A model generated the notes under the pieces. The model made no database searches. It was given only the letters and a program-made list of their open reading frames with translations, and was not told the origin of the DNA. From positions 1 through 51,978 of the forward strand of contig DYFV01000034.1 of NCBI GenBank assembly GCA_020725025.1: DNA of 51,978 nucleotides, in the 5' to 3' direction. This DNA is from Azoarcus sp. GTDB taxonomy: Bacteria > Pseudomonadota > Gammaproteobacteria > Burkholderiales > Rhodocyclaceae. The translations under genes and the position numbers were made by a program. This document shows, piece after piece, positions 29,376 through 37,375 of the stretch (positions are counted from its first letter, which is position 1; each line of letters begins with the position of its first letter).

Positions 29376-30533
29376 TCAAGCCGCACAGCTGCGAAAGCCT
29401 GCGTGGATGTCGGCTCGATCCGGGGTGAAGAAGTTGCGGTACTTCGGATGCATCATGCGCGGGTCGGTGGCGCGGCTCGCCCCCTTGAGCACATAGCGGT
29501 GTTCTTCGAACGCGACGCGCGAATAGTCGCGGTAGGGGTGAGCGACGAAGCCCGGCCAGGGCGCGAAGCGACTCGCCGTCCATTCCCAGACGTCGCCCCA
29601 GATGAAGCCGGGCGTGCTCAGCGCGGCACATTCCCACTCTGCCTCGGTCGGCAGCCGGCGACCGGCCCAGCGGCACCAGGATACCGCCTCGTGCCACGTC
29701 ACATGCACCGCGGCGGCGTCGAGATCCAGCGCTTCCCAGGTGCCGAAGCGCCGAGTTTCCCACCCGCCGGCGGCCTTGCGCAGGTAGCGGGGCAGGGGCG
29801 CCGCTCCCGCATCGACCGCCGGCAGGAAGCGCCGCCAGCTGACCGGAACGCTATCGATGGTGAAGGCCGCCAGCGCGACATCGTGGGCGGCGAGCTCGTT
29901 GTCGAAGGCGAAACCGTCCCCGTGGTAGCCGAGCCGCCAGGCAGTGGCCGGAACCTGCAGTTCGGCTGCCGGCGGCAGCGGCCGTACCCATGGGCGCAGC
30001 TGCGGCGGAAGCGGGATGCATAGCGCCTGCGCCATGTACGTTGCGGCCTCGGCGTGCATATCCTCGTGGAACAACGCGAGCCGGTAGAAGTACAGGTTTT
30101 CGTTCTCGCGTGCTGCGCGGGCCAGCAGCGCCAGCGTCTCGTCGAGGCTCGCGGCGAGGTAGTCGCGGGTGGCCTCCACGTCGGGCAAGGGCAGCGCCCA
30201 GCGCGTCGCGTGGGCGACTTTGCTCGAGTCGTAGAGGGCATCGGCGCCTGGCAACCGCCCCTCGGGTCGCACATGTTCGGGATCGCAGGCGCAGCCGAGG
30301 TCGCGCTGCCGATTGCGGGCAATCCAGAAATCCCAGAACCAGGCGACGTGGCCGGCCTCCCAGCGAGGGGGATTCAGTTCGGCCGAGTAGGGAACCGCGA
30401 GCCGCGGACCGAGTCTGGCGGCATAGGCGTCGAGCAGGGCCAGGGTGCGTCTGCGTGCAGCCTGCAGCTCGATCGCGAGCAGGGCGGCATCGCCTTCCCG
30501 GGCACGACGGGCGGTGGAATAATCGATCGCCAC
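29376..30533 (-). CDS. senA: Selenoneine synthase SenA (EgtB-like)
   Basis: A 385-residue EgtB-like protein. An N-terminal DinB-type fold has metal-ligand candidates EAGHVAWFWDFW and FHEDMHAEA. A C-terminal formylglycine-generating-enzyme/sulfatase-modifying domain has WHEAVSWCRWAGRRLPTEAE and a GxRSC end (HAGFRSCA). The family joins a selenosugar to trimethylhistidine to make selenoneine. EgtB alone would look similar, but a SenB-type glycosyltransferase starts 14 bases away on the opposite strand, which argues for SenA. The start is GTG 30533 with no strong ribosome site. SelD/SenC (selenophosphate synthase) is not in the window. Confidence 0.85.
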   Translation of the reverse strand: MAIDYSTARRAREGDAALLAIELQAARRRTLALLDAYAARLGPRLAVPYSAELNPPRWEAGHVAWFWDFWIARNRQRDLGCACDPEHVRPEGRLPGADALYDSSKVAHATRWALPLPDVEATRDYLAASLDETLALLARAARENENLYFYRLALFHEDMHAEAATYMAQALCIPLPPQLRPWVRPLPPAAELQVPATAWRLGYHGDGFAFDNELAAHDVALAAFTIDSVPVSWRRFLPAVDAGAAPLPRYLRKAAGGWETRRFGTWEALDLDAAAVHVTWHEAVSWCRWAGRRLPTEAEWECAALSTPGFIWGDVWEWTASRFAPWPGFVAHPYRDYSRVAFEEHRYVLKGASRATDPRMMHPKYRNFFTPDRADIHAGFRSCAA

Positions 30534-30547
30534 AACAGGGAGCCCCC

Positions 30548-31528
30548 ATGACAGCGCAAGTCGTGATTGTCACCCCGGCCATGCGCGATGCCAATAACGG
30601 CAACTGGCGAACGGCCGAGCGCTGGGCGGGCTTTCTTGCCGGAACCTGTCGGGTCCGGCTGGCGGCCGCATGGCCCGATGCGCGATCTTCCGGGGACGAC
30701 GCCCTGATTGCCCTCCATGCCCGCCGTTCGGCGGCCGCGATCGGCGCGTGGCATGCCGCCCGGGGAAGTGCCGGCCTCGGATTGGTCCTCACGGGAACCG
30801 ACCTCTATCGCGATATCCGGACCGACGCGGATGCGCAGCGCTCGCTCGCGCTGGCGCAGGAAATCGTCGTGCTGCAGGACCTGGGAACGAAGGCGCTCCC
30901 CCAGGCGCATCGGGCCAAGGCGCGCGTGATCTTCCAGTCGACATCGTCGCGGCCTCCGCTCGCGAAGACCGGGCAACACCTGCGCGCGGTGATGGTCGGC
31001 CATCTGCGCACGGAGAAATCGCCCGAGACCCTGTTCGCTGCGGCGCGTTTGCTGGTTGGCCGCACGGACATCCTGATCGACCACATCGGGGGCGTGCTCG
31101 ACCCTGCATTCGGCCTGCAGGCGATGGAGACCCAGGCACAGTGCCCCAACTACCGGTGGCTGGGCGAACTGGCGCACACCGAAACACGTGATCGCATCCA
31201 GCGCGCTCACCTGCTCGTGCACTGCAGCCGGATTGAAGGCGGCGCTCACGTTGTCATGGAGGCTCTGACCAGCGGCACGCCCGTGCTCGCATCGCGCATC
31301 GACGGCAATGTGGGGATGCTGGGCGGGGACTATGCGGGCTACTTCGACTGGAACGACGCCGCCGCGCTGACCGAGCTCCTGATCGCGTGCCGGGCCAGTC
31401 AGTCCAGTCCGGCAGGGTTGCTCGAAACGCTGAGACGCCAAGCCCTGACCCGCGGGGCCCTGTTCTCGCCGGAGGCCGAGAGGCGGGCCGTCCGCGGGCT
31501 GGTGAGCGACTTGCTCGATTCGCAATGA
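30548..31528 (+). CDS. senB: Selenosugar synthase SenB (TIGR04348-type glycosyltransferase)
   Basis: A 326-residue GT-B glycosyltransferase. The N-terminal VIVTPAMRDANNGNWRTAERW is the hallmark of the TIGR04348 family, identified as SenB, which makes the selenosugar used by SenA from selenophosphate and a UDP-sugar. The C-terminal donor half contains VMVGHLRTEKSPETLF, CSRIEGGAHVVMEAL and SGTPVLASRIDGNVGML. It is divergent from senA with starts only 14 bases apart, so each promoter must lie within the other gene's 5' coding region or the true starts are further in. No membrane segment is present. Confidence 0.88.
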   Translation: MTAQVVIVTPAMRDANNGNWRTAERWAGFLAGTCRVRLAAAWPDARSSGDDALIALHARRSAAAIGAWHAARGSAGLGLVLTGTDLYRDIRTDADAQRSLALAQEIVVLQDLGTKALPQAHRAKARVIFQSTSSRPPLAKTGQHLRAVMVGHLRTEKSPETLFAAARLLVGRTDILIDHIGGVLDPAFGLQAMETQAQCPNYRWLGELAHTETRDRIQRAHLLVHCSRIEGGAHVVMEALTSGTPVLASRIDGNVGMLGGDYAGYFDWNDAAALTELLIACRASQSSPAGLLETLRRQALTRGALFSPEAERRAVRGLVSDLLDSQ

Positions 31529-31664
31529 CTTAGTATCAAGGCCTTCCCGTGCCGACGTTCCCGAAGAACGCCGGCCAGACGAAGGCGAACGCCGGGTGAT
31601 CTCGCGGTATTGGCCCCGGGCCCGGCCGTGCCGAAAGAGCCGGATTCAAGGGTGTAGCGCCGGT

Positions 31665-31769
31665 CACCTGGGCGGCTCGGTAGTCTCCCGTGGCAATGGC
31701 GGCGCAGACCTTGGCCTAGGCAGCGCGGACGCGGGTCGTGTCGAGTCCGGTATACGTGAGGATGCTCAT
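31665..31769 (-). pseudogene. N-terminal fragment of a conserved UvrD/REP-helicase-associated ORF, broken
   Basis: The minus strand reads MSILTYTGLDTTRVRAA, an amber stop (31716-31718), then AKVCAAIATGDYRAAQV before similarity fades. This resembles the N-terminus of a protein family often annotated with superfamily I helicases in betaproteobacteria (SILTYTGLD..., AAW-AKV, DFRAAQV). The amber sits where Trp or Phe is expected. Only about 35 codons remain. Family identification is from memory of the pattern and is tentative. Confidence 0.4.
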
Positions 31770-31841
31770 GAGCGTCTCGCGTCGGGCATCGGGGGGAAGG
31801 AAGAAGTATAGGCCCACCCATGCACCTGCTCGACCGTTGTT

Positions 31842-31867
31842 GAATGGTACTTATATCGGTACCATTC
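31842..31867. promoter_or_regulatory. Palindromic operator of the toxin-antitoxin pair
   Basis: A perfect 9-bp inverted repeat, GAATGGTAC (31842-31850) and GTACCATTC (31859-31867), has an 8-base AT-rich spacer (TTATATCG). It ends 37 bases before the antitoxin ATG. Position and shape suit Phd-family autorepression. Confidence 0.7.
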
Positions 31868-31904
31868 ATCACCAGTACCTTAGACGATGGTCCGGGAGAT
31901 TCAC

Positions 31905-32174
31905 ATGGCCAACACGATCACCGCCGCTGAAATCAAACGCCGCGGCATGGCCGCGATCGAAGAGGGCTTGCGGCGGGGCCCGGTGCACATCATCAAGCGC
32001 AACAGACCGGCCGCCGTGGTGCTCAGCGAGGACGAGTATCAACGTCTCGCTCAGGGCAGCGTGGCGCGGGCCCCGGGGATGAGCGCCGTTCAGTGGTTGC
32101 TGGCGCAACCGGTGACCGGCACTCGGAGCAAGGAAGACATCGACGCCGAGCTCGAGTCCGAGCGTACCTGGTGA
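31905..32174 (+). CDS. Phd/YefM-family antitoxin
   Basis: An 89-residue antitoxin. MANTITAAEIKRRGMAAIEE is the DNA-binding Phd/YefM N-terminus, followed by VHIIKRNRPAAVVLSEDEYQRL. The flexible acidic C-terminus (RSKEDIDAELESERTW) is the expected toxin-wrapping tail. GGGAG precedes ATG 31905. The stop overlaps the toxin GTG by 4 bases (GTGA), giving translational coupling. It likely represses its own promoter through the palindrome at 31842-31867. Confidence 0.88.
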   Translation: MANTITAAEIKRRGMAAIEEGLRRGPVHIIKRNRPAAVVLSEDEYQRLAQGSVARAPGMSAVQWLLAQPVTGTRSKEDIDAELESERTW

Positions 32175-32581
32175 TCGCCTTCTTCGATGCCAGCGCCCTG
32201 ATTTATCTGATCGAGGGCAGGGAGCCGTTCGGCAGTCGCGTGCGAGACGAGCTTGCGGCGATGACCAAGCCTCATCCTCGGCTCGGCGCCGCGATGAGCC
32301 GCTTGAGTTGGCTCGAGTGTCGGGTGGGGCCGATGAAGGCCAACGACGCCGCGACGCTTGCGGTTTACGATGCCTTCTTTGCTCAGCCGGACCTCAGATG
32401 GGTCGAGCTGAGCAAGGATGTGGTGGAATTGGCCGCAGCGATCCGCGTTCGGCACGGGCTTCGGACGCCGGATGCGCTGCAGGCCGCGAGCTGTCTTCAA
32501 CTTGGCGCCGAGCATGTGTTTCTGACCGGCGACACGGCGTTCCGGCGCGTCGCAGGCCTGCAGGTTACAGTGCTGACCTGA
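32171..32581 (+). CDS. PIN-domain (VapC-like) toxin ribonuclease
   Basis: A 136-residue PIN-domain protein. The acidic metal-binding set is present: FFDASALIYL (first Asp), LSWLECRVG (Glu), RTPDALQAAS (Asp) and FLTGDTAF (Asp). VapC-type toxins cleave RNA when the antitoxin is lost. GTG 32171 overlaps the antitoxin stop; the frame stays open upstream to 32093, but that part does not match the family. The Phd-type antitoxin with a PIN toxin is a common mix. Confidence 0.88.
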   Translation: MIAFFDASALIYLIEGREPFGSRVRDELAAMTKPHPRLGAAMSRLSWLECRVGPMKANDAATLAVYDAFFAQPDLRWVELSKDVVELAAAIRVRHGLRTPDALQAASCLQLGAEHVFLTGDTAFRRVAGLQVTVLT

Positions 32582-33079
32582 GCGGGGATCCAAGGCGATC
32601 CCGACTCCAGATGTCGGGGACGAGCTCTGGCGCAGGGTCGCCCCTGGTTTACCGTGAAGTTCCCGTCGGGACAGCGTTGAGGAGGAGCACTCGAGCCGCG
32701 GCGAGCAGCGAGAAGAAGTCTGGGCCACGAACACAGGCGGCGTAGGTTTCGGGGTGGCTTTGTCATGTTCGATCGGCAACCCCGGTCGTCATGCCGAAAC
32801 ACCCTGCTGCATCAGGACTGCGTCCTACCCGATCTCAAGCTGACAGGCATCGTCTTGGTAGCACGTGGACGACGTCTGCGACTATGCGGCGGACATCGTC
32901 CGGCGGACCGGTTTTCTCGTAAGATCGCGAGCCCCTTTCGCATCAATTCTGGCATCTGGAGACAGAGTTCCATCACCGAGTCGGATCGCAGCGTGACGAC
33001 CATGCTGTTGCCACACGAGTAGCGACCGGCGCAGGGGAGGGGGCTTCTGGCCATTCGTAAGCGCCCGGGGGGACTCATC
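32582..33079. other. Intergenic, no gene seen
   Basis: About 500 bases follow the toxin gene. Short frames exist, but none has convincing coding features. The last 40 bases contain G-runs that act as the ribosome site of the next gene. Confidence 0.45.
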
Positions 33080-33493
33080 TTGACGGTGGCACTTGCCGGG
33101 TTGATGGCGCTCGGCGGCGGAGCCTTCGCCGACGAAGGAAGGGACGAGTCTGGCAAGGGGAAGCAACGATACGAGGAGCGCAAGCGTCACGCGGGGAATT
33201 CCTCTTACTTCCACCAGCACGGCTACACACGCATTCCGGACGGCCACCTGCCGCCTCCGGGTGAGTGCCGTATCTGGTATCCGGACAGACCGGCAGGGCA
33301 TCAACCGCCGCCGTTCGAGTGCGGTGAAGCGCGCGACCGCGTCGAGCCGGGAGGCTGGCTGATCTCTCCCGGGCCTCGATCCCAGGAGGTCCAAGTGGCG
33401 GTCTATGACGCGCGGCGGCCCGGCATTGTGATCGACGTGGGCATCTTCGACGCGCGCACGGGTTCGATGATCCGCATCATTGGCACCGAGTAG
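33080..33493 (+). CDS. Hypothetical secreted protein
   Basis: A 137-residue product from TTG 33080 with GGGGGGA 6 bases upstream. A hydrophobic signal segment (TVALAGLMALGGGAFA) leads to a mature part with HQHGYTRIPDGHLPPPGECR, IWYPDRPAGHQPPPFEC and a C-terminal beta-like domain. The IPxGHLPPPGECRxWYP block recurs in uncharacterised envelope proteins of proteobacteria; no function is known to me. The frame continues upstream through LAIRKRPGGLIL, which would give the signal peptide its positive charges, so initiation at a rarer codon near 33047 is possible. Confidence 0.65.
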   Translation: MTVALAGLMALGGGAFADEGRDESGKGKQRYEERKRHAGNSSYFHQHGYTRIPDGHLPPPGECRIWYPDRPAGHQPPPFECGEARDRVEPGGWLISPGPRSQEVQVAVYDARRPGIVIDVGIFDARTGSMIRIIGTE

Positions 33494-33895
33494 CTGCCGA
33501 CTTTCGCCGCGGATTGCCACCGATGAAGAAACAGTGCGCGTGGCACGAGCCTCGTGGGCTATACGGGCCACAATCGGCACCACCGACGCGCTCATTGTTG
33601 TCGGCCCAGGCGCCACCAATCCGACCGAATCGATGCGACGACGCCGGAGGGAGCATGAGCGCTCTCTTGTGGGACTCTTGGAGCACCCACGATGCGCCTC
33701 CAGCGAGCGTTGCCATGCCCCAGTTCGCGAGACGCTCGGTCTCCCGGCAACGCATTCGTCTTGCTTGTTGGCGCCGTTTGATCGGACTTGCCGGTCGCGT
33801 GTCGAGTCGCTCAAGATTCGCCGGGGATACACCAATTTAGCCAACTGCCTGCGTGGCGTGTAGAATCGCAGCCATTTCCCCTTGTTCTCGAATCA
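33494..33895. other. Intergenic, no gene seen
   Basis: A gap of 400 bases lies before the copper-type island. Long open frames on the minus strand here are opposite-strand artefacts continuing through the secreted-protein gene. The promoter of the efflux cluster probably lies in the last 100 bases, but I cannot point to a clear site. Confidence 0.4.
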
Positions 33896-34246
33896 ATGCG
33901 GTCCTTCCGGCGACTGATCGCGCTGCTCCTGATAGTGACGCTTCCCGCGTACGCTTGGGCGGCGCTCGGACTGCCAGAAGCTTGCCCGATGCAGGGTATG
34001 TCAACGTCGGGCATGGTCGACACCGGACACGACTGCTGCGACCCGGCCGCCAGTGACCACGGCCAGCCGGACAAGCACCACCCGTGCAAGCCCGGGCAGG
34101 AGTGCAAGGTCGGGAGTCTCTTCCAGCCGGCGTTCCCGCGCGCCGCGCGATTGTTCGTTGCAGCTGCCTCTGTGGATTCGGCCGCCGAGTCCGCCGTCCT
34201 GTCGCGCGACCCCACTGGGTTTTGGCGACCTCCTCGTTCCTGCTGA
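33896..34246 (+). CDS. Small Cys/His-rich secreted protein preceding the efflux operon
   Basis: A 116-residue protein with a signal peptide (RRLIALLLIVTLPAYAWA). The mature part holds CPMQGM, HDCCDP and HHPCKPGQECK, with five Cys and several His and Met that could bind soft metals. It ends in DPTGFWRPPRSC. It is clearly paralogous to the protein at 41175-41534, with near-identical signal peptide, ALGLPxACPMQ, HDCC, PCKPGQxCKxGS and DPTGxWRPPRS. The two paralogues flank the CusCBAF-like genes. A periplasmic copper or silver sequestration role is an inference from context. Confidence 0.75.
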   Translation: MRSFRRLIALLLIVTLPAYAWAALGLPEACPMQGMSTSGMVDTGHDCCDPAASDHGQPDKHHPCKPGQECKVGSLFQPAFPRAARLFVAAASVDSAAESAVLSRDPTGFWRPPRSC

Positions 34247-34427
34247 TTCCATTCTCCCGGTTGTCGTCCAGGACCGCGTATTGACGCCTGCGGCCCTGGC
34301 CGACGCTTCGCGCGCACCGCATTGCGGCCGCGCCTGACCTGCCAGGAATCAGCCTATGCCACTTCCTATTGGAGGGGCGCGTGCCCGCGCGCCCCGCAAG
34401 AACACGTCCGCGCCCGGCTTGGGCGCC

Positions 34428-35738
34428 ATGCGCGCCCTTGGCGCCGCGCTACTCGCCGTCGGGCTCTCCGGCTGGGCGGTGGCGCAGATCACGACTTCCA
34501 CTCAGCCCCTCACCCTGCAGGCCGCGCTGCAGGCGGCCCAAGCGCGCTCTCACGCCCTGGCTGCACAGGACGCGGCCGCCGAGGCGGCGCGGGAGCAGGC
34601 CGTCGCCGCCGAGCGCCTGCCCGATCCGATGCTGCGCCTGTCTGTCGACAACGTGCCCGTGGACGGGCCGGCTCGCTTCAGCCTGACCGACGACTTCATG
34701 ACCATGCAGTCGGTGGGCGTGACCCAGACCTTCGTTCGCGAAGACAAGCGCCGTGCCCGCGCGGCGCGCTTCGAACGCGAAGCCGACGTGGCGCAAGCCG
34801 GACGCGCGATGCAACTCGCTCGCTTGCGGCGCGCCACGGCGCGCACCTGGTTCGATCGCTACTACCAGCATCGGATGGTCGTGCTGCTGACGCGCCAGCG
34901 CGATGAGGTGGCCTTGCAGATCGAGGCGGCCGAAGCCGCCTATCGCGCCGGCCGCGGTCCGCAGGCGGACGTCTTCATGGCGCGTTCGGCCGTGGCCCGC
35001 ATCGAGGACAAGATCCGCGTGGCACAGGCGCGCGAGGCAAATGCCACCACTCAGCTTGCGCGCTGGGTGGGCGAGCTCGCCACCGCGCCCTTGGGTGATG
35101 CACCGCCGATTTCCCAAGCATCGGCGGCTAACCACCTGGCGCACCGCATCGCCCATCACCCCGACATCGCCCTGATGGCATCCAGGGAGGCCGTGGCACG
35201 GGCCGAGGCCGAGGTCGCTCGCCAAAACAAGCGCGCGGACTGGAGCGCTTCGCTCATGTACAGCCATCGCGGGGAGGCCTTCTCCGACATGGTCTCGCTC
35301 GCCGTGAGCGTGCCGCTGCAGTGGGACCAGAAGAACCGCCAGGACCGCGAGCTCGCCGCCCGGCTGGCCAAGGCCGAGCAGGCACGCGCCGAGCGCGAGG
35401 AGATGACGCGCGCGCATCTCGCCGACACCGAGCGCTGGCTCACCACCTGGCGAGCCAACCTTACGCGGCTCGACGATTACGACAAGACGCTGATCCCGCT
35501 CGCCGCCGAGCGCACCCGTGCGGCACTCACCGCGTATCGCGGCGGCCGCGGCGAGCTGGCGGGGGTGCTCGAGGCGCGCCGGATGGAGATCGACACGCGG
35601 CTGGAGCGCCTGCGCATCGAAATGGAAACGGCCAGCCTCTGGGCCGAGCTCGAATACCTGATTCCCGCCCAAGGTCAGGCCGAAGGCGCCGCGGTCGCGC
35701 CCCAGTCGGCAGTCATGAACATTCCGGAGTCCCGATGA
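34428..35738 (+). CDS. cusC: Outer-membrane efflux protein, CusC/TolC family
   Basis: A 436-residue TolC-family protein with a signal peptide ending near GWAVA-Q. Two repeated helical modules are each introduced by LTLQAALQAAQARSHAL-like segments, with the beta-barrel region VSLAVSVPLQWDQKNRQDREL. It would form the outer-membrane channel of the tripartite metal pump encoded next. ATG 34428 was chosen for its clean signal peptide; the frame is open to ATG 34356, which has a better-placed AGGA. The stop overlaps the start of cusB. Confidence 0.88.
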   Translation: MRALGAALLAVGLSGWAVAQITTSTQPLTLQAALQAAQARSHALAAQDAAAEAAREQAVAAERLPDPMLRLSVDNVPVDGPARFSLTDDFMTMQSVGVTQTFVREDKRRARAARFEREADVAQAGRAMQLARLRRATARTWFDRYYQHRMVVLLTRQRDEVALQIEAAEAAYRAGRGPQADVFMARSAVARIEDKIRVAQAREANATTQLARWVGELATAPLGDAPPISQASAANHLAHRIAHHPDIALMASREAVARAEAEVARQNKRADWSASLMYSHRGEAFSDMVSLAVSVPLQWDQKNRQDRELAARLAKAEQARAEREEMTRAHLADTERWLTTWRANLTRLDDYDKTLIPLAAERTRAALTAYRGGRGELAGVLEARRMEIDTRLERLRIEMETASLWAELEYLIPAQGQAEGAAVAPQSAVMNIPESR

Positions 35739-37375
35739 TGAAATCCAAGAACCTTCTGATTGGCGTGGTGGCCGCCGGAGTACTAGGCGCTGGAGGCGTC
35801 ACGCTCTACCACTTGGGGATGGTACGCGGGATGAATATGTCCGCGGCGGCGCCGGCCGCTGCCGCCTCGCCCGACCCGGCGCCGGCAGCGGCCCCGGTCG
35901 ATCCTTCGACCTGGGGCATCCCCGAAGGCGAAGCCGCCACCCGCCGCCACATCGAGGCGGGCCTCGAGGCCGGAATGGTCGACCCGGTGACCGGGCGCAG
36001 GATTCTCCATTACCACGACCCGATGGTGCCGGGCAAAAAGTTCGAGGCGCCGGGCAAGTCGCCCTTCATGGACATGATGCTGGTGCCGGCCTATGCAGGC
36101 GCCGAGGGTGGCGACGCCGGCACGATCACCATCAGCCCGCGCATCCAGCAGAACATCGGCCTGCGCACCGTGCAGGTCACCGAGGGCAAGCTCGCGCCGG
36201 CGGTGTCTACGGTGGGCGCGATCGCCTGGAACGAGCGTGACCAGGCCGTCGTCCAGGCCCGCGCCATGGGCTACGTCGAGAAGTTGCACGTGCGCGCCAC
36301 GCTCGACCGCGTTGCCCGCGGTCAGCCGCTGGTCGAGCTCTACGTGCCCGACTGGGTGGCCGAGCAAGAGGATTTTTTGTCGGTGCGCCGGATGCGAGGC
36401 GCCGACATGGAGGCGCTGGTGGATGCCGCCCGCGCCCGCATGCGCCAGGCCGGCATGGACGAGGCGCAGATCCGGCTGGTCGAGTCGACCGGCCGGGTGC
36501 AGGCGCGCCTCACTATCCGCGCGCCCATCTCCGGTGCGGTAACCGAGCTCGCGGCGCGCGAAGGGATGACGGTGATGCCCGGCATGACGCTCGCACGCAT
36601 CAACGGACTGGCGACGGTGTGGGCCGACGCCGAGGTGCCCGAGAGCCAGGCCGCGCTCCTGCGACCCGGGGTGCGCGTCGTGGCGGTGACCCCGGCGTTG
36701 CCGGAGGCGAGCTTCGAAGGCCGCGTGCAGGCGCTGTTGCCCCAGCTGAGCGCGCAGACCCGGACGCTCAAGGCGCGCATGGAGCTCGCGAACCCGCAAG
36801 GGCAACTGGTGCCGGGCATGTTTGTGCGGATGGCGTTCGCGGCCCAGGCGGCCGGCAAGACCCTGCTCGTGCCGAGCGAGGCGATCATCCGGACCGGCAC
36901 GCGCAGCCTGGTGATGGTGGGCGAGGAGGGCGGGGCGTTCCGCCCGGTCGAGGTCGTCACCGGGCTCGAAGCGAACGGGCAGACCGAGATCCGGCAGGGC
37001 TTGCAGGCCGGTGAGCGCGTCGTGCTGTCGGGCCAGTTCCTCATCGATTCCGAGGCAAGCCTCGCGGGCATCGAGGCGCGGCTTGGCGCACAGGTGGGCG
37101 AGGAGACCGAAGGGATTGCCGCCGCTACCCATCGCACCGGCGCGGTGATCGAGGCGATCGACGGGGACGTGCTGACCTTGAGCCATCCCCCCATCGAGAG
37201 TCTGCAATGGCCGGCGATGACTATGGATTTCAAACTGGCCCCTGGAGTCGGCCGGGTCGGACTGGCGCCGGGTCAGGCGGTCGACATCGAGTTCCGCATG
37301 CAGGAGGAAGACGCGCCGCTCGTCGTCGCCGTTCAGCCCGCGGCACCCGGTGCGGCAGCGGGGGGCGCGCAATGA
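35735..37375 (+). CDS. cusB: Periplasmic adaptor CusB-like, with fused CusF-like domain
   Basis: A 546-residue membrane-fusion protein. It has an N-terminal anchor, then a heavy-metal-binding [20 protein letters not shown] module, lipoyl/hairpin/beta-barrel adaptor domains ([17 protein letters not shown]) and a C-terminal CusF-like OB domain with [14 protein letters not shown]. The His, Trp and two Met match the Cu(I)/Ag(I) ligands of CusF. It links the CusA pump to the outer-membrane channel and delivers metal. It overlaps the cusC stop by 4 bases and cusA by 4 bases, so the three genes are translationally coupled. Confidence 0.93.
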   Translation: MMKSKNLLIGVVAAGVLGAGGVTLYHLGMVRGMNMSAAAPAAAASPDPAPAAAPVDPSTWGIPEGEAATRRHIEAGLEAGMVDPVTGRRILHYHDPMVPGKKFEAPGKSPFMDMMLVPAYAGAEGGDAGTITISPRIQQNIGLRTVQVTEGKLAPAVSTVGAIAWNERDQAVVQARAMGYVEKLHVRATLDRVARGQPLVELYVPDWVAEQEDFLSVRRMRGADMEALVDAARARMRQAGMDEAQIRLVESTGRVQARLTIRAPISGAVTELAAREGMTVMPGMTLARINGLATVWADAEVPESQAALLRPGVRVVAVTPALPEASFEGRVQALLPQLSAQTRTLKARMELANPQGQLVPGMFVRMAFAAQAAGKTLLVPSEAIIRTGTRSLVMVGEEGGAFRPVEVVTGLEANGQTEIRQGLQAGERVVLSGQFLIDSEASLAGIEARLGAQVGEETEGIAAATHRTGAVIEAIDGDVLTLSHPPIESLQWPAMTMDFKLAPGVGRVGLAPGQAVDIEFRMQEEDAPLVVAVQPAAPGAAAGGAQ

